DNA of 55,412 bases, taken from NCBI RefSeq assembly GCF_007679495.1, contig NZ_VEGP01000034.1:1-55412 (forward strand). The letters run 5' to 3'. This document shows, one piece after another, positions 34,616 through 42,444 of the stretch. The notes below the pieces were generated by a model. That model made no database searches. It was not told the origin of the DNA and saw only the letters and a list, made by a program, of their open reading frames with translations. This stretch comes from Paenibacillus sp. 32O-W (lineage in GTDB: Bacteria > Bacillota > Bacilli > Paenibacillales > NBRC-103111). Each line of letters opens with the position of its first letter. Position 1 is the stretch's first letter. Made by a program: the position numbers and the translations under genes.

Positions 34616-35593
34616 CTACCTCCCATGTCCAGTCAGCAATCCCCTTAAAAGAGCTTGCAATAGAGCGAAGGTTAGTTCCGGGTCTGAAATTTCATTCGCT
34701 TTAATTAGGTTTAAGCAGTCCTTTACTTCTACACGTAGAACCTCAATGCTTTCGTGGTTCTCCAACCGCTGCAAGTCAGGCGGCGATACTTCTTCCGTAT
34801 AGAATACATGGGTCATTTCATTGCTTCGCCAAGAAGAGGACCACATTTTACCCAGATAGATAACGTCACCGCAGGAATACCCCGTCTCCTCTAGAAATTC
34901 TCTCTTGGCTGCCGATTCCAGGCTCTCCCCTGCGTTAACACCCCCGCCCGGAAGCTGGATGACAGAGGACTGTACCGCTCTCCTGAATTGTTTAATAAGA
35001 ATGAAGCAATCTTCATCTTTAGCAAGCATAACTACAGATTCGTTATTCGTTTGAGTATAATACAATTTACCATATTTATCCTCATAGAGGGTCCATCCTT
35101 CTCTCTCCAATAAGACATTGGTCTCTTGCTTGTCCGCGGGATGGTTCGGAGTCAGCTTCATAACATGGGTACTCCCCTCTACTCTATTAGTTTGGATAAA
35201 TCCGAGAGCTTCATAGAATTTTGCGGCTGCTTCATTATCCGTTCTTAAAACCAGCCGTTTATAATACTTGGCTGTTTCCTTTATGACTTCCTCCGTCAGT
35301 TTTCTGCCAATGCCTGATCTCCTGAATTCGGGCAGCACATAAAGTCTCCGGACTCTTCCGGTTTTGTCTTGCGAATAAGGGTCCTGATTCAAACCGCACA
35401 CTCCAACGATCTGCTCTCCCCGGATGGCCGCAAACAGCGCTTCCCCCTGCCTGGAGAAAGTATTCTCCCCTTGTTCATATTCCTTGACCAATCTAACGAG
35501 ATGGCGGAAGCCTTCTTCCTGACTGCATTTTACTAATGATGACAAGCTTTCCGGATCAAGGCTTGTCACTTGTGCAACTCGGATCGATTCCAC
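34616..35593 (-). CDS. GNAT acetyltransferase-Nudix hydrolase fusion protein
   Basis: A 325-residue fusion. Residues 1-148 form a GNAT domain, with the acetyl-CoA loop RRLYVLPEFRRSGIGRKLTE (82-101) and the C-terminal NEAAAKFYEALGFIQTNRVE. Residues about 160-320 form a Nudix domain, with the box starting GGGVNAGESLESAAKREFLE (217-236) and ending ETGY, preceded by the ADP-ribose-pyrophosphatase-like ILIKQFRRAVQSSVIQLPGG. One Shine-Dalgarno region serves the whole frame; there is no stop between the domains. Substrates of the two halves are not known. Upstream lies a small gene at 35618. Confidence 0.88.
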   Translation of the reverse strand: MESIRVAQVTSLDPESLSSLVKCSQEEGFRHLVRLVKEYEQGENTFSRQGEALFAAIRGEQIVGVCGLNQDPYSQDKTGRVRRLYVLPEFRRSGIGRKLTEEVIKETAKYYKRLVLRTDNEAAAKFYEALGFIQTNRVEGSTHVMKLTPNHPADKQETNVLLEREGWTLYEDKYGKLYYTQTNNESVVMLAKDEDCFILIKQFRRAVQSSVIQLPGGGVNAGESLESAAKREFLEETGYSCGDVIYLGKMWSSSWRSNEMTHVFYTEEVSPPDLQRLENHESIEVLRVEVKDCLNLIKANEISDPELTFALLQALLRGLLTGHGR

Positions 35594-35617
35594 AGCTACC
35601 TCCTAACTGGGGTTGAC

Positions 35618-35821
35618 CTAGAGGCGTCCCCTAAAAATGACTTCTTGATCGACCCATTCTGTTTGGCTGAAGGCTTCTGCAATGTCCATTTCCTGCATCA
35701 GCTTCTTGGATACCCGTTTCTGCTTTATAAAGGCGAGGAAGCTCTCCTCGAACGGATTAGGACTAATCTTGATTTCCTTATCATTAACCCACTCGGCAAT
35801 GTTCGCCCGTCGAACGACCAC
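35618..35821 (-). CDS. Small hypothetical protein
   Basis: A 67-residue frame with GTG start and AGGAAG 7-8 bases upstream. The sequence (NIAEWVNDKEIKISPNPFEE, ending DQEVIFRGRL) has protein-like composition and no membrane segment. A -10-like TATAAT lies on the minus strand at 35872-35867. It is 24 bases before the GNAT-Nudix gene, so the two are probably co-transcribed. No family recognised; could be the end of a decayed gene. Confidence 0.5.
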   Translation of the reverse strand: MVVRRANIAEWVNDKEIKISPNPFEESFLAFIKQKRVSKKLMQEMDIAEAFSQTEWVDQEVIFRGRL

Positions 35822-36043
35822 GCTGTCACTTCCTATACTGAAATGGATAATGCTTCCTTTCGTAATATTATAGCTTAATCCATTGGTAATTTCTCATAGT
35901 CATTCCTGTTTCTGATGTTCCTAATGGCAATGTGGATAATAAGGAGTCGGCTTCTATTTACGGATCAACTATACCAAATCTAAACTTTCATTTTCGCAAG
36001 CATATTACATCCTTAACCCTTTTTTTCTTTGCTAAAGTTGGGT

Positions 36044-36049
36044 TATAAT
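36044..36049 (+). promoter_or_regulatory. Possible -10 element for the Usp-like gene
   Basis: TATAAT lies 105 bases before the start codon at 36154. A convincing -35 is lacking (T-rich at the 17-base spacing). The rest of 35822-36153 shows nothing. Confidence 0.35.
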
Positions 36050-36153
36050 GTCCAGCAAGGTATTGGTAATGAAATGATCAGACTTACACCCAGAACCTTC
36101 CCTGGGAAAGTAAAGAAATATCACGTGTTTTCAACAGTAAAGGAGTCCGAATA

Positions 36154-36810
36154 ATGGAAAACAACGAAAAAATAATGGTTTGTGTGTATTACGGTCCGAA
36201 CGGGGAGCGGCTCATTCGCCGCGGCGGTGAATTGGCCAGGTATCTCCAATGCCCCCTGTTTGTAGTAAGCGTCATTCCTGTGCAGCCGGATAAACTTAAT
36301 CAGGAGCAAGAGAATTATATGGCGCTCTGGAGAGCGAAATGTGAAGAACTAGGGGCAACCTTTATTATGAAATCTAGCGAAAATCGTAAAGCCTCTGAAA
36401 TCATAGCCGAAACGGCCCGGAATCATCATATTACGCAATTGATCATCGGACAGCCCGCCCAAACGCGTTGGCAGGAGATTATTCACGGTTCTTTCGTTAA
36501 TGAGCTCCTCAATCGAATAGGCGAAATTGATTTGCATATCGTGGCCGTTCAGCGAATGGATGAGGAATTGGCAGACACTCATGAGAGAGGAGTCCGTGTC
36601 ACGGTTCGCAGGAATGGGGACCAGTATCACATCGGCAATTCGGAAGTCGAGGGCGAGCCGGTAACAGAGGGGATCTTTTTCAAGGAATTGAATACCGACT
36701 TCGACACCGGTTTGTTAAAAGTAAAAATAGCGGATAAACTTAAGTATTTGAATGTCAGCCGAGGCCAAATTGTCGACCCGTCTCCACTGCAAAGCAATGA
36801 GTCACCATAG
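36154..36810 (+). CDS. Universal-stress-like (KdpD Usp-type) protein with extra C-terminal domain
   Basis: A 218-residue soluble protein. Residues 5-135 resemble the Usp/UspA alpha-beta domain as in the sensor KdpD: the strand KIMVCVYYGPNGERLIRRGG, CPLFVVSVIPV, and HHITQLIIGQPAQTRWQEII followed by HGSFVNELLNR, the KdpD-type signature. Residues about 140-218 form an unrecognised beta-rich domain (GVRVTVRRNGDQYHIGNSEV, and KYLNVSRGQIVDPS). No kinase domain follows. The start has AAGGAG 8 bases upstream, and a terminator follows. Confidence 0.75.
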   Translation: MENNEKIMVCVYYGPNGERLIRRGGELARYLQCPLFVVSVIPVQPDKLNQEQENYMALWRAKCEELGATFIMKSSENRKASEIIAETARNHHITQLIIGQPAQTRWQEIIHGSFVNELLNRIGEIDLHIVAVQRMDEELADTHERGVRVTVRRNGDQYHIGNSEVEGEPVTEGIFFKELNTDFDTGLLKVKIADKLKYLNVSRGQIVDPSPLQSNESP

Positions 36811-36841
36811 TTTCCGAAAGCACGTGTCTGCCATAAACGTT

Positions 36842-36878
36842 GAGAGAGGAAGGACATCCCTTCTTCCTCTCTTCTTTT
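36842..36878 (+). terminator. Terminator after the Usp-like gene
   Basis: AGAGAGGAAG and CTTCCTCTCT pair across a 10-base loop and run into a T-rich tract, 32 bases after the stop codon. Confidence 0.85.
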
Positions 36879-37019
36879 CTCCTCTTCCATTGGCTATTCA
36901 AGCTTCTTTAAACTATCTTGTCATGGAAGCTGTTGATGACCTCATTAGAATGCCCGGGCTTTTTCAATAAACGCGGAATTATTAACTAAATATATTCGAT
37001 GCATAAATAGTTAATTTCC

Positions 37020-37255
37020 CTAATCCCCAACATAAAAAATACATTGAAAAAGACATATGAAGAATTCGGGTTCTTTTATGGGAGAATATTCTTCAATTTC
37101 TAAATAAGTTTTAAAAAATTCAGTTGCTTTCATTTTCCACCTTGCTACTTCCTTACCTTCATAATAAAATTCTGCCCAATCCATTAAATCTTTCTTTACT
37201 GTAAATTCAAGTCCAGATGTGGATTTAATTAGAAATTCGGGAGATATTGTTTGCC
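37020..37255 (-). pseudogene. 3' fragment of an unidentified gene fused to a truncated acetyltransferase
   Basis: On the minus strand, shifted one frame from the acetyltransferase at 37229-37591, an open frame of about 78 codons reads [20 protein letters not shown], then DLMDWAEFYYEGKEVARWKM and IKEPEFFICLFQCIFYVGD, to a stop at 37020. The composition is AT-rich and clearly coding-like. It has no start of its own, so it is a foreign 3' end joined here by recombination. The family is not recognised. Confidence 0.5.
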
Positions 37256-37591
37256 ACTGATATACGACGCGATTTCCTGTGCTTTCTCCAGCGCCATCCT
37301 TCCGAACCCTCTTCTTCTAAACTCCTTGTGCGTAACCACATTCTCTATCCACCCATAGGGTCTTGCGCTTCTAGTCAGGTTCCGAACCAGCACCAGGATG
37401 CAGGAAGCCACGATTTGTCCTTCATGCTCTACCACAATGATGCTCATGTTTCCGTCATTCAGCATGTCGCGCCAATGCTTGGACAGCTCCTCGTCCCTGG
37501 TCAATTCCGGGTCCGCCGGATGCAGATGCTTGTATAACTGCAGAAGATTCTCCAATTCCTCTTCCCGGATAAGCCTGCTTCTACTGCCCAT
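37229..37591 (-). pseudogene. C-terminally truncated GNAT acetyltransferase
   Basis: The 120-residue frame has a good GNAT core: [40 protein letters not shown], and the acetyl-CoA loop [20 protein letters not shown]. The last 20-30 residues of the fold (the usual MLMT...FYEKAGF strand and helix) are absent. Instead the frame runs for a few residues into the foreign segment at 37020-37255. Function is probably lost. The start has GAGGG upstream. Confidence 0.6.
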
Positions 37592-37701
37592 CTTTTCGAC
37601 ACCCTCTCCAGTTTCTATGATTCTCTTAATTCTATATGAATTTCCAGTTGATTTCCATTTCCTCTTCCCGTTTTCTTGGAATGGTAATTTGGGGCTCCGT
37701 G

Positions 37702-38199
37702 TTATTCTGAAACTATATGAGTCCCCGGAATGAGATCATGAAGTGCGCGCTTGCCTCTCGTCCAGAACAGAAAGACAGCATAGAGTACTATGAGGATATT
37801 GGGCAGGTATATCGAAATACGGGGGGCTTCGGGAACAGACCACCAAGGTTCAGGCAGCAATATGAATATATGAGTTAGCTCCCACGGCAGCAGCTTGATC
37901 AGCGTTCGAATCACCGTTTGCCGAAGCTTCAATGGCTGTCCATCCACCCTCTCGAGCATTAGCCTCATCATTTTTTTACCTATCGTTTGCCGTGTGCGAT
38001 ATTCACAATAGATAAAGTAAAGCCATACAGGTGCGGACATCGTTAACAGCACCCACAGCTCTATGGCCCAGCCGCTTTGCAGCGAGCGGGACAGCCCTCC
38101 CCCTGTGAATACATTAATTATTAATTGCACGCTAACAAGAATCATTGCAAGGATAATAAAATCAATTCCATAGGCAATCAGTCTCCGGACGGCTAACAT
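37702..38199 (-). CDS. RDD-family membrane protein
   Basis: A 165-residue integral membrane protein with three to four hydrophobic segments. The RDD features are visible: an N-terminal [17 protein letters not shown] with the Arg-Asp pair, the loop [19 protein letters not shown], and the C-terminal [16 protein letters not shown] with the final Asp. The family is proposed to take part in ion or small-molecule transport; the precise role is unknown. Monocistronic. Confidence 0.85.
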   Translation of the reverse strand: MLAVRRLIAYGIDFIILAMILVSVQLIINVFTGGGLSRSLQSGWAIELWVLLTMSAPVWLYFIYCEYRTRQTIGKKMMRLMLERVDGQPLKLRQTVIRTLIKLLPWELTHIFILLPEPWWSVPEAPRISIYLPNILIVLYAVFLFWTRGKRALHDLIPGTHIVSE

Positions 38200-38280
38200 C
38201 TTCTTCCCTACCTCCCACTATCAGGCTGATTTTTTAGGTGGAACACCAAACATAATCCCTGTGCATTTCTTCAGGCTTCT

Positions 38281-38403
38281 TCAAGCCTTACTATCTCTTA
38301 ATTGACTGTAGTAGTCTATGACTTCCTTAAAATGCTCAAGTTCTTCTATATGTGGGCTTCGAATTAAGAATTTCCGCAACCGGGCATGTACATTGGTGAT
38401 TCA
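38281..38403 (-). pseudogene. Remnant of a decayed gene next to the insertion sequence
   Basis: A minus-strand frame reads NVHARLRKFLIRSPHIEELE, then HFKEVIDYYSQLRDSKA, to a stop at 38281. A related upstream piece near 38410-38490 (RQYIRGQVKSSYHYIFRL) lies in another frame, suggesting a frameshifted gene whose 5' part was interrupted. The family is not recognised. The insertion sequence begins at 38493. Confidence 0.4.
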
Positions 38404-38662
38404 AACGTCCTTTTATAGTCTAAAAATATAATGATAGGAGCTTTTGACTTGACCTCTAATATATTGGCGCATCATATACAGTGAAGTATTAACATGAAAT
38501 CGGAAAGTAACCTTATCAAAAGTTGAAAGATCCGTGTCGTGATAGTGTTTCTTCGTCATAAAAAGATGCTAATTTTTTTGCAAAATAAACAGGACACTGC
38601 AAGCCTCTTGTCTAAGGTTAAACCACCACGAATAACCAACGAGAGGAAGTGTCCCTAGCAAC

Positions 38663-40132
38663 ATGGTACCACAAGCAACCAACCATGCGCCAGAACAAAA
38701 AACACGCCGCGAACGCCGAATTGAAATTCTTGCGGATCGTCGCCGAATCAAGCATATCATGAAGAAGTTGAGACCGGTCACATTCGACAACAACACCGTC
38801 ACGGAAGCCGGCAACTTCCAGTTCCTTGCCAGGTTCAAGGAACTCATCGGTCTGGATGCCCTGATCGAAGATCACTTCCATCTGGAGCAAAAAGCCAACT
38901 GTGTCTACCCAGCCTCTAAGCTTGTCGATCATTTGCTGGACTGTGCGCTGCTCGGCCACACGCGTTTTTCGCATATGAATGCCCTGCAGTCGGACCCTGG
39001 TTACCAGATCGTGACCGGTGTCGACCGCTTTCCTGACGAAAGCACCTTCCGCGGCTTCTTGGGCAAGCTTTCCTGGAGCCATCTGATTCAGCTTGTCGCC
39101 TTAAATCGGGATTTGCTGGCACGCAAGGCGCGGACGGGCGAAAAGCGCTTGGTCTGGATCGACATCGACGATACGGTCATCACGCTGTTCGGTGAACAAG
39201 AAGGCGCAACAAACGGCTACAATCCGCGTTACCACGGACGCCCCTCGTACAAAATCCGGGTTGCCTTCATCGCCGGAAGCGGCGAGCTCATCCACTTGCA
39301 AGTGAATCCCGGCAACACGAACGGCATGAAGGATCTGCTCTCGTTCGTTAAAGAAATCGAGGCGATGTTGCCGCCGGAATGGATCATCGAAGGCATCCGG
39401 GCCGACTGCGGTTTTGCCGATGACGCTGTCATGGCGTACGCTGAAGAACGGGGGTGGCAGTACATCTTCAAACTGCCGAAGAAGGCCACTGTGAAGAAGG
39501 CGATTGCCTACCTTGAGCAACATCCGGCATTCTGGGAAACGCTGTCGGAAAAACAAGAGGACATCACGTTCGCGACCGAAGACGATCGTTGGGCTGCTGC
39601 CGACATCCCGATTCTCCTCACCAACTGGGAGAAAGCACGGCGCTGCGTCATCTACCGGGAAGCCCACGAAACCGAGCGTACAACCGATGACCAATTGACG
39701 ATGGCACTTACGACCTATTCCTTCCAAGCCATCGTCACGAATGCCGATCTCAAGCCTTTGCCGCTGCTTCGCTCGTACAACAAGCGGGCCAACATCGAGA
39801 ATCGCATTGATGAATTGAAAGAAGGTTATGCGGTGGAACAGAACAGCCAGCATTCCCTGCTCCGGAACCTGCTGTTCAGTTGGATCAAAGCCATCGCCTA
39901 CAACGTGATGGTCTGGTTCAAGCAGACGCTGATGCCGGAGTCGCTCAAGCGGTGCGAAGTCCAAACGATTCGCCGGTCGGTGATCCGGGTGCCCGGCAAT
40001 GTGGTCGGCTCCGGCCGATACCAGCATATCCGGCTTGCGCCGAATCCGACACTCGCTGGCATCGTCGAAACCATACAATACAAGCTTCGCGCGTTTGCTG
40101 AACGATTCGTGCCCATTCAGCAAATGGCATGA
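38663..40132 (+). CDS. IS1380-family DDE transposase
   Basis: A 489-residue transposase. The DDE core shows the first aspartate in RLVWIDIDDTVITLFGEQEG, the family signature GYNPRYHGRPSYKIRVAFIA, the second aspartate region in IIEGIRADCGFADDAVMAY and the third acidic region near YNKRANIENRIDELKEGYAV. The length is normal and no stop or frameshift is seen. The Shine-Dalgarno GAGAGGAAG is rather distant (about 14 bases), which may keep expression low. Confidence 0.92.
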   Translation: MVPQATNHAPEQKTRRERRIEILADRRRIKHIMKKLRPVTFDNNTVTEAGNFQFLARFKELIGLDALIEDHFHLEQKANCVYPASKLVDHLLDCALLGHTRFSHMNALQSDPGYQIVTGVDRFPDESTFRGFLGKLSWSHLIQLVALNRDLLARKARTGEKRLVWIDIDDTVITLFGEQEGATNGYNPRYHGRPSYKIRVAFIAGSGELIHLQVNPGNTNGMKDLLSFVKEIEAMLPPEWIIEGIRADCGFADDAVMAYAEERGWQYIFKLPKKATVKKAIAYLEQHPAFWETLSEKQEDITFATEDDRWAAADIPILLTNWEKARRCVIYREAHETERTTDDQLTMALTTYSFQAIVTNADLKPLPLLRSYNKRANIENRIDELKEGYAVEQNSQHSLLRNLLFSWIKAIAYNVMVWFKQTLMPESLKRCEVQTIRRSVIRVPGNVVGSGRYQHIRLAPNPTLAGIVETIQYKLRAFAERFVPIQQMA

Positions 40133-40296
40133 CGGATGGATGCATCTCCTGAACACGACGAAACGAGAACCTGTAAAATCACAGGCTTCTTTGGGTTTGC
40201 CAAAAAAGCGATTTGCACTCCCGTGTGAATGCAAGAAGATTCGAAGTCCCGTCCCAAAACCTGCATCGAAACGGGGATTCCAGAGACAATGACGAG

Positions 40297-40322
40297 TTAT
40301 CCACAGTCTTGAGTTATCCACA
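40297..40322 (+). other. Two direct DnaA-box sequences inside the insertion-sequence end
   Basis: TTATCCACA occurs at 40297-40305 and 40314-40322, each within GAGTTATCCACA, 17 bases apart and directly next to the right inverted repeat. It is the exact consensus DnaA box. By analogy, the outer end of IS50 carries a DnaA site; here the role is unproven. Confidence 0.6.
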
Positions 40323-40335
40323 TTCCGATTTCATG

Positions 40336-40685
40336 ATTAAATGATAACAGAACTATTACTCCACACCTCCCAAATGATGGTTTGTATAATTTTCGTTGAT
40401 TTCATTTTACGATGTTATTCAATCTGTCCCTCTCACCGCATAGATTGTTTACTACTTTTTTGCCATCTCCCTAACCCTTTTCTATTTTATATAAACCCCG
40501 ATTATTACGATAATTTCTCGAATCGAGATTTAAAATAGGGCCCTGGCTTGCTAGGTGAAAATTAATTGACAATGGCGCATATCCGGCATGCTCTCTGTGC
40601 TGAAGAAGTACGGTAGAGTTCTAATTTTTGGGTACGTTTTCGGGGGCAATCCAATGATATTAAAATCCATTGTTAAGGAGGAATC
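40336..40685. other. AT-rich intergenic region before the helveticin-like gene
   Basis: Apart from an isolated TTGACA near 40567 with no good -10 at standard spacing, nothing recognisable is present. Confidence 0.4.
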
Positions 40686-41681
40686 ATGATGCTGCCAATC
40701 CAATCGTTACGTCTTACTAAAAGACAACTAAGAATACTTACTTGTGTGGCCGCCGCATTAATTATGCAGATAATGACGGTTTTGCCCGCCTTTGCTGCAG
40801 CTCCTCAGAAAACGGTAAGCGCTTCAGCGACACTCGCCTACAATCTCAAAGGACTTCAGCATAACTTGGTTGTTCAAAAAGCTTACATCGCTTCAACGTA
40901 TATTTATGTCACTCAGCGGTCTGGAGGTACGGTCTATCTTTCAAGATTGCGCATCAATGGAAAAGACGCCACATTCGTTGATAAAATGACCATCACCAAT
41001 GCGGGTCATGGCCAAACCCTCGATATGTATACTTACAATGGTCAAAATTACTTCTATTTCAGTTCAAAACAGGATCCTGCAACAACGTATAACTGGTCGC
41101 TTCAAGTAGCAAGGCTGCAGTACAAAGCCGGCACGACACTCGATTATACAGACCTTCATCGGTTCACCTATATGAATTACGCCAATAAGACCGGTACCAG
41201 ATTAGGGACGACATACCGTGTGGATGGCGGAGGCAACAGTACCCATACAATTTTCCGCGTACAGACGAAAGAAGGAACCGTGACTTGGTCCATTTATGAT
41301 ACGGTAGCGCTGAACAAGCTTCTGGACAGCAGCAAACAGGTGCGTTTGGACAGTGCGGCAGCGAAAAGCGCCTGTGTTTACAGCTTCACGCAGTCGGGCA
41401 GTGGAATCATCAGGCCGAACGGATCTTTCCAAGGAGTAGACATGCTCGGCAGTACAAGAATCTTTACATCAGGCGGCGCGCATGGCGATACTCCGCAAAT
41501 TGCGATGATGTCGAACACCGGAGCATACCGAGCTCTTGTAAAGATTACCAATGTGGGGCTCAAAGAGATAGAAGGAGTTCAGACGAAAAACGGCAACGTT
41601 TATTTCACCATAGTAACAGACCCGGTAAACAAAAAAGATACGCAGAAAATTTATTACGTTCCTGACAGCATATTTAATTAA
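40686..41681 (+). CDS. Secreted helveticin-J-like class III bacteriocin-family protein
   Basis: A 331-residue exported protein. A signal peptide of about 38 residues (RRTK-type basic start, LTCVAAALIMQIMTVLP, cleavage near AFAAA) is followed by a beta-propeller-like domain. The stretch YIYVTQRSGGTVYLSRLRIN and the following MTITNAGHGQTLDMYTYNGQ match the conserved core of helveticin J (GGHGQTLE). Helveticin J is a heat-labile bacteriocin of Lactobacillus; close homologues also occur as uncharacterised secreted proteins, so lethal activity is not certain. The start has AAGGAGG 4-7 bases upstream. No immunity gene is obvious next to it. Confidence 0.75.
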   Translation: MMLPIQSLRLTKRQLRILTCVAAALIMQIMTVLPAFAAAPQKTVSASATLAYNLKGLQHNLVVQKAYIASTYIYVTQRSGGTVYLSRLRINGKDATFVDKMTITNAGHGQTLDMYTYNGQNYFYFSSKQDPATTYNWSLQVARLQYKAGTTLDYTDLHRFTYMNYANKTGTRLGTTYRVDGGGNSTHTIFRVQTKEGTVTWSIYDTVALNKLLDSSKQVRLDSAAAKSACVYSFTQSGSGIIRPNGSFQGVDMLGSTRIFTSGGAHGDTPQIAMMSNTGAYRALVKITNVGLKEIEGVQTKNGNVYFTIVTDPVNKKDTQKIYYVPDSIFN

Positions 41682-41758
41682 CCGCTAAACGAATCAGCCC
41701 CCGAAAGCTGTTAATAAATAAAGTTAGATTAGCAAACCGATGGATAGTTAAATCGATT

Positions 41759-41780
41759 GCCCGGCGTAAGGCCGGGCTTT
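41759..41780 (+). terminator. Terminator after the helveticin-like gene
   Basis: GCCCGGC and GCCGGGC pair around GTAAG, followed by TTTG. The T-run is short, but the stem is very stable. Confidence 0.7.
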
Positions 41781-42023
41781 GTCACATGATTGCCAACAGA
41801 AAAATGAATGACCACCGCCTGAATCAAATGCGTTGTTATGGACTCCTTATTATTCGGATATCTTCCGCAGCAGACCCCCCCCAACCCGAAAACCCGCCAT
41901 CCGGTAAGCAAGAAGATGTTCTGATGTTTCTGTCTTGCCATGCACAAGGTCGCCTCGTACCAGAGGCGTTATTGAATTATTGAGGAGCACTTATTGAAAA
42001 TAACAACTTAATTGAAAAGCTTA

Positions 42024-42096
42024 TTGACAATTTTCACTACTCTATGTTATTGTGTAGCAGTACTCAATAACATTGATTACCTACGACGTTGAGTAC
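42024..42096 (+). promoter_or_regulatory. Promoter and overlapping inverted repeats upstream of padR
   Basis: TTGACA at 42024-42029 is a perfect -35; with a 17-base spacer the -10 would be TTATTG (42047-42052). ATGTTATTG (42044-42052) and CAATAACAT (42065-42073) are perfect 9-bp inverted repeats over this -10. GTACTCAA (42060-42067) and TTGAGTAC (42089-42096) form a second perfect pair. The pattern suits autorepression by the PadR protein encoded next. Confidence 0.7.
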
Positions 42097-42108
42097 CGTG
42101 GGGGTGGT

Positions 42109-42444
42109 ATTCTGGATAATCTAAGCGAAATGCTCAAAGGCGTCTTGGACGGCATCGTCCTGGAGATTATAAGCCGGGGCGAAATATACGGATATGAGAT
42201 TGCCAAAAAGTTGCACGCCATGGGATTTGAAGGGCTTGCGGAAGCGACAGTCTATGCTCTACTGTTGCGGCTGGAAAAAAACAAGCTGGTTCACATCACG
42301 AAAAAACCTTCGGAAATGGGCCCCCCCAGGAAGTTTTACACGCTCAACGAGCGTGGGTTCGAGGAACTGGCATCCTTTTGGGCGAGATGGGAATTTCTTA
42401 ATGGGCGCATCCAAATGTTAAGAAAACATGGAGGTGAAAAATAA
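42109..42444 (+). CDS. PadR-family transcriptional regulator
   Basis: A regulator of about 111 residues. The winged helix has LSEMLKGVLDGIVLEIISRG and YGYEIAKKLHAMGF, followed by ATVYALLLRLEKNKLVHITK and PPRKFYTLNERGFEELASFW, all typical of PadR. Family members start M-L-(E/D)-N-L; here that methionine position is ATT (42109-42111), followed by CTG, with GGGGTGG 2-5 bases upstream. Translation probably begins at this non-standard codon; a TTG at 42073 lacks a ribosome binding site and falls in the operator. First gene of a four-gene operon with a membrane protein and an ABC exporter, whose effectors are often toxic compounds. Confidence 0.85.
   Translation: MLDNLSEMLKGVLDGIVLEIISRGEIYGYEIAKKLHAMGFEGLAEATVYALLLRLEKNKLVHITKKPSEMGPPRKFYTLNERGFEELASFWARWEFLNGRIQMLRKHGGEK

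Larger units (their letters stand above)
38493..40335 (+). mobile_element. IS1380-family insertion sequence
   Basis: An 1843-bp element. The inverted repeats are CATGAAATCGGAA at 38493-38505 and its exact complement at 40323-40335, with GT also shared after one mismatch. ATTAA stands immediately outside both ends (38488-38492 and 40336-40340), a 4-5 bp target duplication as expected for this family. The single transposase gene is intact, so the element may be active. Two exact TTATCCACA words lie just inside the right end. Confidence 0.85.

Noticed and set aside
39101-40321. 406-codon minus-strand frame
   Set aside because: Lies antisense to the well-supported IS1380 transposase and resembles no protein family.
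40297-40322. DnaA boxes considered as a replication origin
   Set aside because: Only two boxes, inside an insertion sequence end, with no dnaA/dnaN genes or AT-rich unwinding element next to them.
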